From Erythrobacter sp. (GTDB lineage Bacteria; Pseudomonadota; Alphaproteobacteria; Sphingomonadales; Sphingomonadaceae): a DNA stretch of 64,000 nt. The translations under genes and the position numbers were made by a program. The first letter of the stretch is position 1. Each line of letters opens with the position of its first letter. The notes below the pieces were generated by a model. That model saw nothing but the letters and a program-made list of their open reading frames with translations. It was not told the DNA's origin and did no database searches. The DNA lies in NCBI GenBank assembly GCA_009993605.1, contig JAACTB010000007.1, positions 682,001 through 746,000 on the forward strand. Direction: 5' to 3'. This document shows, one piece after another, positions 26,455 through 35,465 of this stretch.

Positions 26455-27117
26455 ATGCGGAGCGATCAACGAATTCTGGCGATCGAATGCGCCACCGAAG
26501 CCTGCTCGGTCGCGCTGTTCGGCGGTGACGTGGACGGGGAAAACCTGCTCGATCATCGTCACGAAACGATCGGTCGCGGTCATGCCGAACGGTTGGTGCC
26601 CCTGATCGCCGAATTGCCCGGACGTGGGCGCGCGGGCCGCATCCTCGTCTCGCTCGGGCCGGGGAGCTTTACCGGCACGCGGATCGGGCTCGCCGCGGCC
26701 CGCTCGCTCGCCATCGCATGGGGGGCCGACGTGCGTGGGTACCCCACTCTGGCGCTCGTTGCTGCTATGGCGAAACTAAAAGTGGGGTCGGAGCGTGAAG
26801 GCCAAGACGTCCTCGTCGCCATGACCGGGGGTCACGGAGAAATCTTTGTCCAGCCCTTCGCCGCCGATGGGCTTCCCAGCGAACCGCATCGATCGCTTCC
26901 GATCGACAATGCGGGGGAATTGTTCCGAACCGAACTTGTCGCGGGCAACAGAGCGGCGGAACTTGTCGACAAGAGGGGCTCGGGCGTGGCGCTCGATCTC
27001 CTGCCCGATGCCCGCTTCACGTGCGCGCTGCCTAAAGCGCTCCTCACCGACAGGCTGGCGCCCATCTATGGCCGAGCGCCGGATGCCAAGCCTCGCATAT
27101 CGGCACCGGTATCATGA
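26455..27117 (+). CDS. tsaB: tRNA threonylcarbamoyladenosine modification protein TsaB
   Basis: Scaffold partner of TsaD/TsaE in making t6A37 of ANN-decoding tRNAs. The 220-residue ASKHA-fold protein begins ILAIECATEACSVALF, and SLGPGSFTGTRIGLAAA is the TsaB signature. Its stop overlaps the rimI start by 4 bp (ATGA at 27114-27117), the conserved tsaB-rimI coupling of alphaproteobacteria. Confidence 0.95.
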   Translation: MRSDQRILAIECATEACSVALFGGDVDGENLLDHRHETIGRGHAERLVPLIAELPGRGRAGRILVSLGPGSFTGTRIGLAAARSLAIAWGADVRGYPTLALVAAMAKLKVGSEREGQDVLVAMTGGHGEIFVQPFAADGLPSEPHRSLPIDNAGELFRTELVAGNRAAELVDKRGSGVALDLLPDARFTCALPKALLTDRLAPIYGRAPDAKPRISAPVS

Positions 27118-27572
27118 CGGTTCTCGATACCATCATGCTCGTCATGGACGATGCGTTCGATCCTCATTGGGGCGAGGCCTGGACCCGCTCGCAGGTCGCC
27201 AATTCGCTGGCGATGCCGCACACCTATGCGCTGATCGTCGATAGCGAAGGTCAGATAAATCGACCCGACGAAGCGCGCGAACCGGCAGGATTCGCCCTGA
27301 TCCGAAGCGCGCCGGGTGAAGAAGAGCTTCTGCTGATCGGCGTGCGCCCCCGCTTTCGCAAGCGCGGTTTGGGACGCATTCTTCTGGAAGCGTTTTTCGC
27401 ACAGGCCCGCAAGAAAAACGCCGACCGCGTCTTTCTCGAAATGCGCGCGAACAACCCGGCGCGTAGCCTCTATACCTCGCTGGGTTTCGAACAGATCGGG
27501 CAGCGGCGCGATTATTATCGGCTGAGCGACGGTTCGCGCATCGACGCGATAACTTTCGGCAAAACCATTTGA
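27114..27572 (+). CDS. rimI: ribosomal-protein-alanine N-acetyltransferase-type GNAT protein
   Basis: 152-residue GNAT acetyltransferase with the acetyl-CoA loop VRPRFRKRGLGRILLEAFF (R-x-x-G-x-G/A form RKRGLG) and ARSLYTSLGFEQIG, where the catalytic Tyr and Asn region of RimI lies. RimI acetylates the N-terminal alanine of ribosomal protein S18. The assignment rests on family plus the coupled tsaB neighbour. The 119-bp gap to mucR is AT-rich and should hold the mucR promoter. Confidence 0.9.
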   Translation: MTVLDTIMLVMDDAFDPHWGEAWTRSQVANSLAMPHTYALIVDSEGQINRPDEAREPAGFALIRSAPGEEELLLIGVRPRFRKRGLGRILLEAFFAQARKKNADRVFLEMRANNPARSLYTSLGFEQIGQRRDYYRLSDGSRIDAITFGKTI

Positions 27573-27691
27573 AATGCGATTGTGACAAGAAAATGCGTAA
27601 TTATTCACGATCGCCTTTTGTGTCGAATTTTGCGGTTTGACTGGACATCCAATTGTCAGGAGGTCTAGAGGCGCAAAAAAGGAGACAATCC

Positions 27692-28132
27692 ATGGAAGAA
27701 TTCCAGACCGACATGTCGGAAACGCTCATCACTCTCACTTCCGATATCGTTGCAGCGCATGTCGCCAACAACAACGTCGAAGTGTCGGACGTCCCGACTT
27801 TGATCCAAACTGTTTATTCCGCACTCGCGGGGCTTGGGGGCGAAGAACAGCCGAAAGAAGAACGGCCAGAACCGGCTGTCTCTGTTCGCGCATCGGTCAA
27901 GCCTGACTACATCGTTTGCTTGGAAGACGGCAAGAAACTGAAGATGCTCAAGCGCTATCTTCGGACCAACTACGATATGTCGCCCGAAGAGTATCGCCAG
28001 CGTTGGGATTTGCCCTCCGATTATCCGATGGTGGCGCCGAACTACGCGGAAAAGCGTCGCGAACTCGCCAAGCAGATCGGCCTCGGTCGGAAGCCGGGTC
28101 AAAAGCGCGGTCGCAAGAAGAAAACCGACTGA
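27692..28132 (+). CDS. mucR: MucR/Ros family transcriptional regulator lacking most zinc ligands
   Basis: Nucleoid-associated-type regulator of alphaproteobacteria controlling surface polysaccharide, motility and cell-cycle genes. The 146-residue protein starts at an ATG with a strong AAAGGAGA ribosome site. The N-terminal oligomerisation part is followed by IVCLEDGKKLKMLKRYL. In Ros the zinc ligands are C-x2-C and two His; here only C76 is kept, with D79, Y89 and N93 at the other positions. The rest of the fold (SPEEYRQRWDLPSDYPMVAPNYAEKR) is intact. The tail is lysine/arginine-rich. It is followed by a rho-independent terminator. Confidence 0.95.
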   Translation: MEEFQTDMSETLITLTSDIVAAHVANNNVEVSDVPTLIQTVYSALAGLGGEEQPKEERPEPAVSVRASVKPDYIVCLEDGKKLKMLKRYLRTNYDMSPEEYRQRWDLPSDYPMVAPNYAEKRRELAKQIGLGRKPGQKRGRKKKTD

Positions 28133-28158
28133 TTCGTCAGGTCTCCGACTTGAGCCAG

Positions 28159-28195
28159 ACGCCCCGGCCCCCTATGGGTTCGGGGCGTTTTGTTT
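28159..28195 (+). terminator. rho-independent terminator after mucR
   Basis: Stem ACGCCCCG (28159-28166) with CGGGGCGT (28181-28188), 14-base loop, then a T-rich tail TTTTGTTT. It ends the mucR transcript before fur. Confidence 0.85.
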
Positions 28196-28209
28196 AGCCG
28201 GAGCCTGTC

Positions 28210-28635
28210 TTGCCGCATCGGATCGACCTCGAACAGCTTTGCGCCGACAAGGGTCTGCGCATCACCGAACAGCGCCGCGTGATTGCGCGCGTCCTGTCCG
28301 ATGCGGACGACCATCCCGATGTCGAGATGGTGCACGAACGCGCCAACAAGATCGATCCGGGCATCTCGATCGCCACCGTCTATCGCACCGTGCGCCTGTT
28401 CGAAGAGGCCGGCATTCTCGATCGCCACGATTTCGGGGACGGTCGCTCGCGCTACGAAGCCGCGCCCGAAGCCCATCACGATCACCTGATCGATGTGGAA
28501 ACGGGCAAGGTCGTGGAATTTGTCGATCCCGAGCTGGAAGCCTTGCAAAAGCAGATCGCGGAAAAGCTCGGCTATCGCCTGGTCGATCACCGCATGGAAT
28601 TGTACGGCGTTCGGCTGGAACGCGACGAAAAGTGA
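28210..28635 (+). CDS. fur: Fur family transcriptional regulator
   Basis: Metal-responsive repressor, 141 residues: winged helix with DLEQLCADKGLRITEQRR and ISIATVYRTVRLF, then a dimerisation/metal domain with AHHDHLIDVETGKVVEF. The structural CxxC zinc pairs of E. coli Fur are absent, as usual in alphaproteobacterial Fur/Mur. It starts with TTG at 28210, just after the mucR terminator. Its stop overlaps the next gene by 4 bp (GTGA), coupling it to plsC. Whether it senses iron or manganese cannot be told. Confidence 0.92.
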   Translation: MPHRIDLEQLCADKGLRITEQRRVIARVLSDADDHPDVEMVHERANKIDPGISIATVYRTVRLFEEAGILDRHDFGDGRSRYEAAPEAHHDHLIDVETGKVVEFVDPELEALQKQIAEKLGYRLVDHRMELYGVRLERDEK

Positions 28636-29552
28636 ACGAAGCGCCCTCGGGGCAGTCCGTTCGGAGCGAACGGGCCCGCCGCCGGGCGGAGAAATACGGG
28701 CGCAAGCGCATGGCCGCCATGCGGGGCGAAACGGTCCCGCTGACTGTGGCGGGCTGGATCCGCTTCATTCTGCGCGCGATCGGTATTCTTGCCCTTCTGA
28801 TCGTCTTCGTTCCGCTCCATTATCTGTACCGCATCTTCGCTTACGGGTCTCCGTTCCCGATGCTGTTCCTGCGCTACACCGCGCGCGTGGTCGGCGCGAA
28901 GGTGACGCGCGTCGGCACGCCCTTGCGGCGCGATGTCTTCTTCATTTCCAACCACCTCTCTTGGATCGACATCCTCGCCCTCGCCGGCGCGAGCGGCACG
29001 GCTTTCGTCGCCAAACAGGAATTATCCGAGGTGCCGGGGATCGGCTGGCTGTGCAGCCTCAACCGCACCGTCTTCGTGAAGCGCGAGAACCGAATGGGCG
29101 TCGCCGAACAGATCAACGCCCTGAAGGAGGCGTTGCAGGACAATTGGTCGGTCACCGTATTCCCCGAAGGCACGGTGACCGACGGACAGTCGCTTCTACC
29201 CTTCAAATCGAGCATGTTGAGCGTGCTGGAGCCGCCCCCGCCCGGCGTGCTCGTCCAGCCGGTGGTGATGGATTACGGCGCCGTAGCCGAGGAGATCAGC
29301 TGGATTGGCGACGAGAGCGGATTGCACAACGCGATGCGCGTCGTGGCGCGGCGCGGGACGTTTCGGCTCAAGATCCATTTCCTCGATCCGTTCAGTCCGG
29401 GAATCCATCGCGGGAGAAAGGCCATCGCCGCACAGGCACGCACGCAGATCGTCGAGCGGCTGGAAGAGGTGCTGGGCAGGCCCTTACGCGATTATCAGCA
29501 CACGGTCGACGCGATCCGATATCGCCCTCCCAGCGCCGCGGATCAGCCCTAG
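28632..29552 (+). CDS. plsC: 1-acyl-sn-glycerol-3-phosphate acyltransferase
   Basis: Second acylation of phospholipid synthesis, giving phosphatidic acid. The 306-residue membrane-bound enzyme has a basic N-terminus (about 1-30), a transmembrane helix at about 44-66, the catalytic NHLSWID (H108-x4-D113) and the glycerol-phosphate-binding FPEGT near 175. The GTG at 28632 overlaps the fur stop (GTGA). An internal ATG before AAMRGETVPL would drop the basic tail. Its stop overlaps the stop of the convergent LysR gene by two bases. Confidence 0.93.
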   Translation: MNEAPSGQSVRSERARRRAEKYGRKRMAAMRGETVPLTVAGWIRFILRAIGILALLIVFVPLHYLYRIFAYGSPFPMLFLRYTARVVGAKVTRVGTPLRRDVFFISNHLSWIDILALAGASGTAFVAKQELSEVPGIGWLCSLNRTVFVKRENRMGVAEQINALKEALQDNWSVTVFPEGTVTDGQSLLPFKSSMLSVLEPPPPGVLVQPVVMDYGAVAEEISWIGDESGLHNAMRVVARRGTFRLKIHFLDPFSPGIHRGRKAIAAQARTQIVERLEEVLGRPLRDYQHTVDAIRYRPPSAADQP

Positions 29553-30433
29553 AGTTCGGCTCTCACCAGCCAGTCGTGGAAGATGCGCACAGGTCGCTCC
29601 TCGAGTGCGGTGGGCTTGCACACGAACCAGTAGCTGTAGGGGCTTTCGACATTGATGCCGAAGAGATTGGTCAACCGATCATCGGCCGCGCGGCGCATAT
29701 GATCGTCATGCATGATCGCGATGCCTAGGCCCTGCTTGGCCGCCTCGAGCATCAATTGGCCGGAATCGTAATGATCGATCGCCGCCGGTTCGAGATCGTG
29801 CATCGAAAGGGCCGCCTTCCACGCTTCGAAGCTGGCGGGCAGTTCGTTGTGAATGAGGAAGGTCTGGGCTTCCAGCCGAGCGCGGTCCGGCGTATCTCCG
29901 ACCGCCTCGGCGATGTCGCGGCTGGCAATCGCGTGAACCCGGTTATGGTCGAGGCGCACGGCGTGAAGACCGCTGGCAGGCCCGCGCGACAGGATGATCC
30001 CGGCATCGAGCGTGTCGCCCACCCGGTCCTCGATATGCGCGCCGGTGTCGATATCGATATGGAGAAGCGGATGCGACCGCCGCAACTCGGCGAGGCGCGG
30101 GAACAGGCGCTGGCTGCCGAACAGCGGCAATACGCCCAGATGCAGGCGCAGGAGCGAGAGATTTTCCGACTGGCTCTCCACCGCGCGAGCGAGCGCTTCG
30201 AGATGCGGATTGACCGCCTCGTAGAACGCCTGCCCTTCGTCGGTCAGTTGCATCGACTGGCGTGCGCGCGTGAACAGCTTCTTGCCGACGAAGCTTTCGA
30301 GATTGCCGATCCGGCGCGACAGGGCCGACGGGCTCAGCCCCAATTCGTCCGCCGCCGCGCGCGCCGAACCCATCCGCACTGTCCGCACGAAGGCTTCGAG
30401 CGCACGCAGGGGTGGAAGACGACGAATGGCCAT
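29549..30433 (-). CDS. LysR family transcriptional regulator (GcvA-like)
   Basis: 294 residues. The N-terminal winged helix-turn-helix (PPLRALEAFVRTVRMGSARAAADELGLSPSALSRRIGNLE split around 8-50) is the GcvA subgroup type; the C-terminal half is a periplasmic-binding-like effector domain (about 90-290). The target and inducer are unknown. It is convergent with plsC and follows corC on the same strand at a distance of 59 bp. It occupies the place where lnt is often found in this block. Confidence 0.92.
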   Translation of the reverse strand: MAIRRLPPLRALEAFVRTVRMGSARAAADELGLSPSALSRRIGNLESFVGKKLFTRARQSMQLTDEGQAFYEAVNPHLEALARAVESQSENLSLLRLHLGVLPLFGSQRLFPRLAELRRSHPLLHIDIDTGAHIEDRVGDTLDAGIILSRGPASGLHAVRLDHNRVHAIASRDIAEAVGDTPDRARLEAQTFLIHNELPASFEAWKAALSMHDLEPAAIDHYDSGQLMLEAAKQGLGIAIMHDDHMRRAADDRLTNLFGINVESPYSYWFVCKPTALEERPVRIFHDWLVRAEL

Positions 30434-30492
30434 GGCTTACTCGTATTGCCGACCCATAACCCTGTCGAGCGCGAATTGCATTTTTCGCAACG

Positions 30493-31422
30493 CTACTCTT
30501 CGCTTCGCGTCTCTTCAGGCGCATGGAGCCGCAACCGCGTGACATGGGTCTCATCGCCCTCGGTCACTTCGATGCGCCAGCCGCTGGGATGGTCGACGAT
30601 CGTACCAACCGGCGGCACCTGTTCCGCCAGAACGAAAGCGAGCCCGCCCAGGGTATCGACCGATTCCTCAACCTCGGCGAGGCGGGCGTCGATCAGTTCG
30701 GCGACATCGTCCAACTCGGCACGCGCATCGCATTCCCAGATCCCGTCACCCATCGGACGGATCATTTCGAGCGGCGCATCGTCGTGCTCGTCCTCTATCT
30801 CCCCGACGATCTCCTCGACCAGATCCTCGATCGTGATGATCCCGTCGGTGCCGGAAAATTCGTCGAGCACGATGGCGAGATGCATCCGTTGGGCGCGCAT
30901 GTCTGCCAGGACGTCGAGCGCGTTCCTGGTCTGCGGCACGTAAAGCGGCTGACGCATCAGCGCGGTCCAGTCGCTCGGCGGCGGATCGGCTTTGGCGAGA
31001 TAGGGGAAGACGTCCTTGATGTGGATCATCCCGATGACGTCATCCAACTGGTCGCGATAGACGGGCATCCGCGAATGGCCGTTCTCCGCGAAAGTCGCGA
31101 TCATCTCGTCCCAGCTGGCATCGGCGCGGATCGCCACGATCTCGCCCCGCGGTACGGCGACATCGTCCGCGTCGTGTTCGCTGAAATGCAAAAGATTGCG
31201 CAGCATCTGGCGCTCGACCGGGCTGAGATCGCCCTTGGCCTTCTCTTCCGGCGTTTCCTCGCCGCCGCCATTGTCATGGCCGTGCTCGTGCTCGTCGATC
31301 GCCTCTTCGAGCTGGGCGCGCAACGAACGCCCGCCCTCCGTGCCTGCGAAGATACGTTTAAAGGCGGACACCAGTCCGCCGCTACTTTCCGCGTCTCCCG
31401 CGGCGGTGTCGGAATCGGGCAT
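30493..31422 (-). CDS. hemolysin-like CBS-domain protein, CorC/HlyC family
   Basis: 309 residues: an acidic, low-complexity N-terminus, a tandem CBS pair (about 75-200, with VAVPRGEIVAIRAD and HIKDVFPYLAK), and the C-terminal CorC_HlyC transporter-associated domain (about 215-300, GGLAFVLAEQVPP). It is thought to modulate Mg/Co efflux. It follows ybeY by 22 bp and is the last gene of the phoH-ybeY-corC run. No transmembrane part is present, unlike the longer CorB/YfjD forms. Confidence 0.92.
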   Translation of the reverse strand: MPDSDTAAGDAESSGGLVSAFKRIFAGTEGGRSLRAQLEEAIDEHEHGHDNGGGEETPEEKAKGDLSPVERQMLRNLLHFSEHDADDVAVPRGEIVAIRADASWDEMIATFAENGHSRMPVYRDQLDDVIGMIHIKDVFPYLAKADPPPSDWTALMRQPLYVPQTRNALDVLADMRAQRMHLAIVLDEFSGTDGIITIEDLVEEIVGEIEDEHDDAPLEMIRPMGDGIWECDARAELDDVAELIDARLAEVEESVDTLGGLAFVLAEQVPPVGTIVDHPSGWRIEVTEGDETHVTRLRLHAPEETRSEE

Positions 31423-31444
31423 GGCCCTGCAATCTGCTCCTTAG

Positions 31445-31936
31445 CTAGTCGCGATCCCCATATGGGTTGGCGATATCCAGTTTGGCAAGCGCTGCGATCT
31501 CCAATCGTTCCATGGCAACGGCCTGATCCTCGCTTTCGACATGGTCGTGGCCCGCGAGATGAAGCATTCCATGGATCAGTAGATGCGCGGCATGCTGGGC
31601 GAGCGTGACCCCCTTCTCGCGGGCCTCACGCCGGCATGTTTCATACGCAAGGGCGATATCGCCCAACATTTCCGGGCCGCCCTCCGGAGCCAGAGCAAGC
31701 AGCGCATCGCGCGACAGCATCGGAAAGGAAAGGACATTGGTCGGCCTGTCCTTGGCCCGCCATTCCTTGTTCAGCGCCTGGACCTCGTCGTCGACGGTGA
31801 ACAGCACGCTGGCGGTGAGGCGCGGATTGGCGAGCGCAGGCTCGACGGTTTCGGCAGCGGCGTGCGCGCGCTCGGCCAAATCCGCCCAGTCGGTTTCCGC
31901 CGATGGCCAGCCGTCGACTTCGATATCGAGATCCAT
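31445..31936 (-). CDS. ybeY: endoribonuclease YbeY, rRNA maturation factor
   Basis: Zinc-dependent single-strand RNase for 16S rRNA 3'-end maturation and ribosome quality control. The 163-residue protein shows TNVLSFPM, GDIALAYE and the zinc motif HGMLHLAGHDH. The ATG at 31936 overlaps the phoH stop by one base (TGATG), showing coupling; the open frame continues upstream only as phoH shadow. Confidence 0.96.
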   Translation of the reverse strand: MDLDIEVDGWPSAETDWADLAERAHAAAETVEPALANPRLTASVLFTVDDEVQALNKEWRAKDRPTNVLSFPMLSRDALLALAPEGGPEMLGDIALAYETCRREAREKGVTLAQHAAHLLIHGMLHLAGHDHVESEDQAVAMERLEIAALAKLDIANPYGDRD

Positions 31937-32991
31937 CAGACGGTCGGGCCTTCGTAAGCCTCGACGATCCGGCCCACGATGGGATGGCGCACCACGTCGG
32001 CGGCGGTGAAGCGGATCGTGCCGAATCCGTCGACCCCCTCCAGCTTCTCGACCGCATCGGCCAGTCCGCTCATCCGGTCGCCGCCGGGGATATCGACCTG
32101 GCGCGGATCGCCGCACACGACCATCCGGCTGTTCTGGCCGAAGCGGGTGAGAAACATTTTCATCTGTTCGCGTGTCGTGTTCTGAGCTTCGTCCAAGATG
32201 ACGAAGGCATCGGCCAAAGTGCGCCCGCGCATGAAAGCGATGGGCGCGATCTCGATCTCGCCGCTCGCCAGCCGCCGCTCGACCTGTTCGGGCGGCATGC
32301 AATCGTAGAGCGCGTCATAGAGCGGGCGCAGATAGGGATCGACCTTGTCCTTCATGTCCCCCGGCAGGAAGCCGAGCTTCTCCCCCGCTTCCACCGCCGG
32401 ACGCGACAGGATCAGGCGCTGCACGCTGCCGGTGATGAGCTGCGCCACGGCCTGCGCGACCGCCAGATAGGTCTTCCCCGTACCCGCCGGACCCAGCGCA
32501 AAGATGATGTCGTCGCGCACCAGGCTGCGCATATAGGTCGCCTGCGTGGCGGAGCGCGGCACGATGGTCTTGCGACGAGTGCGGATCATGATCGGCGGCA
32601 TGCCCGCCCGCTCGCCCGGCCCCGCTTCGACGATCCCGTCCAGCGTCGGCTCGTCCGACATGGCGATGATCGACTCGATCAGACCCGCATCAAGGTCCTG
32701 GCCGACCGCCAGCTTGTCGTACATCGCTCGCAGAACGTCACGCGCCCGGGCCACGCTATCTTCCGGCCCTTCGAGATGAAGCTCGTTCCCCCGCGCCGAG
32801 ATGAACACGCCGAGGCGGTTTTCCACCTGCACCAGATTGGCGTCGAATTGTCCGAACAGGGCACCCAGAAGGCTCTGGTTGTCGAAGCTCAGATCGAGCT
32901 GAGCCCGTCGCACCTCGCGCTGAGGGACGGGAGACTTGCTGAAGCCGATGCGCTGATCACGCTCCGGCCTGTTTGCGGGTTTTCGAGCCAT
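31936..32991 (-). CDS. phoH: PhoH family ATPase
   Basis: 351-residue P-loop ATPase/RNA helicase-like protein, conserved with ybeY. The N-terminal part is a KH-like fold; the ATPase has Walker A GPAGTGKTYLA at about 150 and Walker B FVILDEAQN near 250, followed by GDPRQVDIP. The ATG at 32991 has AAGGAG eight bases upstream and was chosen over an in-frame start 42 bp further up. It is coupled to ybeY. Confidence 0.95.
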   Translation of the reverse strand: MARKPANRPERDQRIGFSKSPVPQREVRRAQLDLSFDNQSLLGALFGQFDANLVQVENRLGVFISARGNELHLEGPEDSVARARDVLRAMYDKLAVGQDLDAGLIESIIAMSDEPTLDGIVEAGPGERAGMPPIMIRTRRKTIVPRSATQATYMRSLVRDDIIFALGPAGTGKTYLAVAQAVAQLITGSVQRLILSRPAVEAGEKLGFLPGDMKDKVDPYLRPLYDALYDCMPPEQVERRLASGEIEIAPIAFMRGRTLADAFVILDEAQNTTREQMKMFLTRFGQNSRMVVCGDPRQVDIPGGDRMSGLADAVEKLEGVDGFGTIRFTAADVVRHPIVGRIVEAYEGPTV

Positions 32992-33070
32992 GCGCTCCTT
33001 TCGTGTTCCGATAGGGAATTTAGGAGCCTTCACGCCGAGAGCAAGCGCTCTGCGTTTCTATTTCAGTTGA

Positions 33071-33871
33071 TTACCGCGCCAGGCGCAGCGCGGCGAAAAC
33101 ATGGAAATCGCCGTTCCCGTCGCTATCGCCCAGTACTGCCTGGCCGGCTGCGGCCAAGGTCAGTCCTGGGGCGAAATCCCACGCCAGACCTGGTCCGAAC
33201 AGATATAGTTTCTGTCCGCCAAGACCTTCGCCCTGCGCGTAGAATTCTCCACCAAGCGACAGACTCGGTATTACGCGCTTGCTGATGACGGCGCCGATAA
33301 AGGGCAGATCACCCCCATCTTCGTCGCTCGAGAAGGAGTAGCCGCCCCCACCATAAAGCGACCAGTCGCCGATATCCGTGCCGATCCAGATCGGAAGGTC
33401 GAAGCCCGTCTTGGTCCTCCCCTCACTCGCCATCCCCACGGCCAAGGTCGGCGCGACGGCTAGCGACACTTGGCCGGGTTCTCCCGCGATCAGCCCGATC
33501 TTGGCCTGTACCGTCGTATCGCCGATGGCGAAGCGATCGGTTTCCAGCTGCGGCCCAAAGTTCGCCACCGGCACGGTGACGCCGAGTTGGAAATTGTCCG
33601 CGATCCCTACGCTCAGATCGATCCCGGCTTCGCCTTCGAAATCCATGCTGGTGAAGGTGCCGTCCGAATAAGCGAGGACCTCGTATTCGCCAGGCGCCAG
33701 CGTCCCGGGATCGTCGGTGGTATAGGGAATATCCGCCAGCGCAGGCGCGGCCACCGCCGCCAGCGCCACCGGCGAAACTCTGACGAGAAGCTGCCCTAGC
33801 CGAGCCGATCGCAACAGATCGATCCGACCGCGCGCGCCGAGGCCGATCGAGTGTGTTCCATTCAAAACCAT
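33071..33871 (-). CDS. predicted exported beta-rich outer-membrane protein, function unknown
   Basis: About 266 residues: a positively charged stretch, a hydrophobic signal segment ending SPVALAAVAAPALA, then alternating strands rich in Gly and aromatics (VYGGGGYSF-like, SLGGEFYAQG, LYLFGPGLAWDF) and a C-terminal FHVFAALRLAR, the pattern of a small beta-barrel. The ATG at 33871 is one choice; GTG at 33892 is seven codons longer. It sits between miaB and phoH, normally neighbours. No family is named with confidence. Confidence 0.7.
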   Translation of the reverse strand: MVLNGTHSIGLGARGRIDLLRSARLGQLLVRVSPVALAAVAAPALADIPYTTDDPGTLAPGEYEVLAYSDGTFTSMDFEGEAGIDLSVGIADNFQLGVTVPVANFGPQLETDRFAIGDTTVQAKIGLIAGEPGQVSLAVAPTLAVGMASEGRTKTGFDLPIWIGTDIGDWSLYGGGGYSFSSDEDGGDLPFIGAVISKRVIPSLSLGGEFYAQGEGLGGQKLYLFGPGLAWDFAPGLTLAAAGQAVLGDSDGNGDFHVFAALRLAR

Positions 33872-34036
33872 AAACGTCGCGGCCCCGAACACGCGGCCTG
33901 GATACCGCGTTGCTTATGCTCGGTCGGTCGTGCGCCCTTCGCGAGAAGAGCGTGCGATTCGACGGATGTCGAGCCGATCCCGGCTACGATGAAATGGTGA
34001 AAATCCGCTTGCCACGATGGCTACGGTAGTTGGAAT

Positions 34037-35377
34037 TCAAGCGGCAGTTGGCTTCGGCTTGCCCGCCATCGAATTGGGTCCGGCCTCGCCCAGTTCCACA
34101 TCGACGAGATCGCCGATCGCGCAGTTTTCTTCGAACCAGACGCTTTGCAACCAAGGCGATTTGCCGAGCCATTGGCCGGGGAGCTTGCCCTTGCGTTCGA
34201 CCAAGACCTGGCAAGTCCTGCCTTCGGTGGCGCGATTGAAGGCGAACTGATCGCGGTTGAGCGCGGTCTGGAGGCGTTGGAGGCGGTCGTCCATGATCTC
34301 TGGTGCGATCTGGCCGTCCATCGTGGCGGCAGGGGTGCCGGGGCGCGGCGAATATTTGAAGCTGAAGGCCTGCGCGTAACCGACCGCGTCGACCAGTTTC
34401 AGCGTCTCTTCGAACTCGGCCTCGGTCTCGCCGGGGAAGCCGACGATAAAATCGCCGCTCAGCGCGATGTCCGGGCGCGCGGCGCGGAAGCGGTCGAGCA
34501 GTTTCAGATAGCTTTCGGCGGTGTGCGAACGGTTCATCGCCTTCAGCACCCGGTCGCTGCCCGCCTGCACCGGCAGGTGGAGGAACGGCATCAGCTTGTC
34601 GACCTCGCCATGCGCCGCGATTAGGGCGTCGTCCATGTCGGCAGGGTGGCTGGTGGTGTAGCGGATGCGCGCAAGGCCGTCGATCTTCGCGATATCGCGA
34701 ATCAGGCCCGCGAGGCCGACCGCATGACCGCGCTCGTCCTCCCCGCTCCACGCCGAGACGTTCTGGCCGAGCAGCGTGATTTCCTTCGCGCCTGCATCCA
34801 CGAGCTTGCGCGCTTCGGTCACGAGGTCGTGATAAGGTCGGCTGATCTCCGCGCCGCGCGTATAGGGCACGACGCAATAGGTGCAGAACTTGTCGCAGCC
34901 TTCCTGCACGGTAAGAAAGGCGTTCGGCGTCACGCGCCTGCGCTCGGGCAGGGCCGCGAATTTCGCGATCGCGGGCATGTCCGTATCGGTCGCCCGCTCG
35001 CCCTTCACCGCCCGGTCGAGCATGTCGGGCAAACGATGATAGGCCTGCGGGCCGACGACTATCGAGACCGCCGGTGCGCGGGCCATGATCTCCTCGCCCT
35101 CGGCCTGCGCGACGCAACCCGCGACCGCGATCAGTGGCTCCTTGCCCGCCTCCCGGCCTGCCTTGGTCAGGCGACCAATGTCGGAATAGACTTTCTCCGC
35201 CGCCTTTTCGCGAATGTGGCAGGTGTTGAGGACGACGAGATCGGCCTCCTCCCCTTCCGGCGCAGGCGCAATACCGCGCTCGGCCAGCATCTCGGCCATA
35301 CGCCCGCCGTCATAGACGTTCATCTGGCAGCCGAAGGACTTGACCCGGTAGGTCTTGGGAGAATTTATCTGTTTCAT
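34037..35377 (-). CDS. miaB: tRNA-2-methylthio-N6-isopentenyladenosine synthase
   Basis: Radical-SAM methylthiotransferase modifying A37 of UNN-decoding tRNAs. The 446-residue protein has the N-terminal UPF0004 domain with KSFGCQMN and CHIREKA, the radical-SAM cysteines in [15 protein letters not shown], and a C-terminal TRAM domain ending in basic residues. ATG at 35377 gives the standard [20 protein letters not shown] start. The 165 bp to the next gene downstream hold no clear terminator. Confidence 0.97.
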   Translation of the reverse strand: MKQINSPKTYRVKSFGCQMNVYDGGRMAEMLAERGIAPAPEGEEADLVVLNTCHIREKAAEKVYSDIGRLTKAGREAGKEPLIAVAGCVAQAEGEEIMARAPAVSIVVGPQAYHRLPDMLDRAVKGERATDTDMPAIAKFAALPERRRVTPNAFLTVQEGCDKFCTYCVVPYTRGAEISRPYHDLVTEARKLVDAGAKEITLLGQNVSAWSGEDERGHAVGLAGLIRDIAKIDGLARIRYTTSHPADMDDALIAAHGEVDKLMPFLHLPVQAGSDRVLKAMNRSHTAESYLKLLDRFRAARPDIALSGDFIVGFPGETEAEFEETLKLVDAVGYAQAFSFKYSPRPGTPAATMDGQIAPEIMDDRLQRLQTALNRDQFAFNRATEGRTCQVLVERKGKLPGQWLGKSPWLQSVWFEENCAIGDLVDVELGEAGPNSMAGKPKPTAA

Positions 35378-35416
35378 GAGTGGCGCGCCAATACCCGAGG
35401 GGGCCGCTCCTTTCAA

Positions 35417-35443
35417 CGAAAAGGGCGGCACTAGGCCGCCCTT
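35417..35443 (-). terminator. rho-independent terminator of ppiB
   Basis: On minus, AAGGGCGGC and GCCGCCCTT pair perfectly (35443-35435 with 35429-35421) around CTAGT, followed by TTCGTT. It separates ppiB from miaB. Confidence 0.85.
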
Positions 35444-35465
35444 CCCTCGTCGCCATTCGTGAGGC

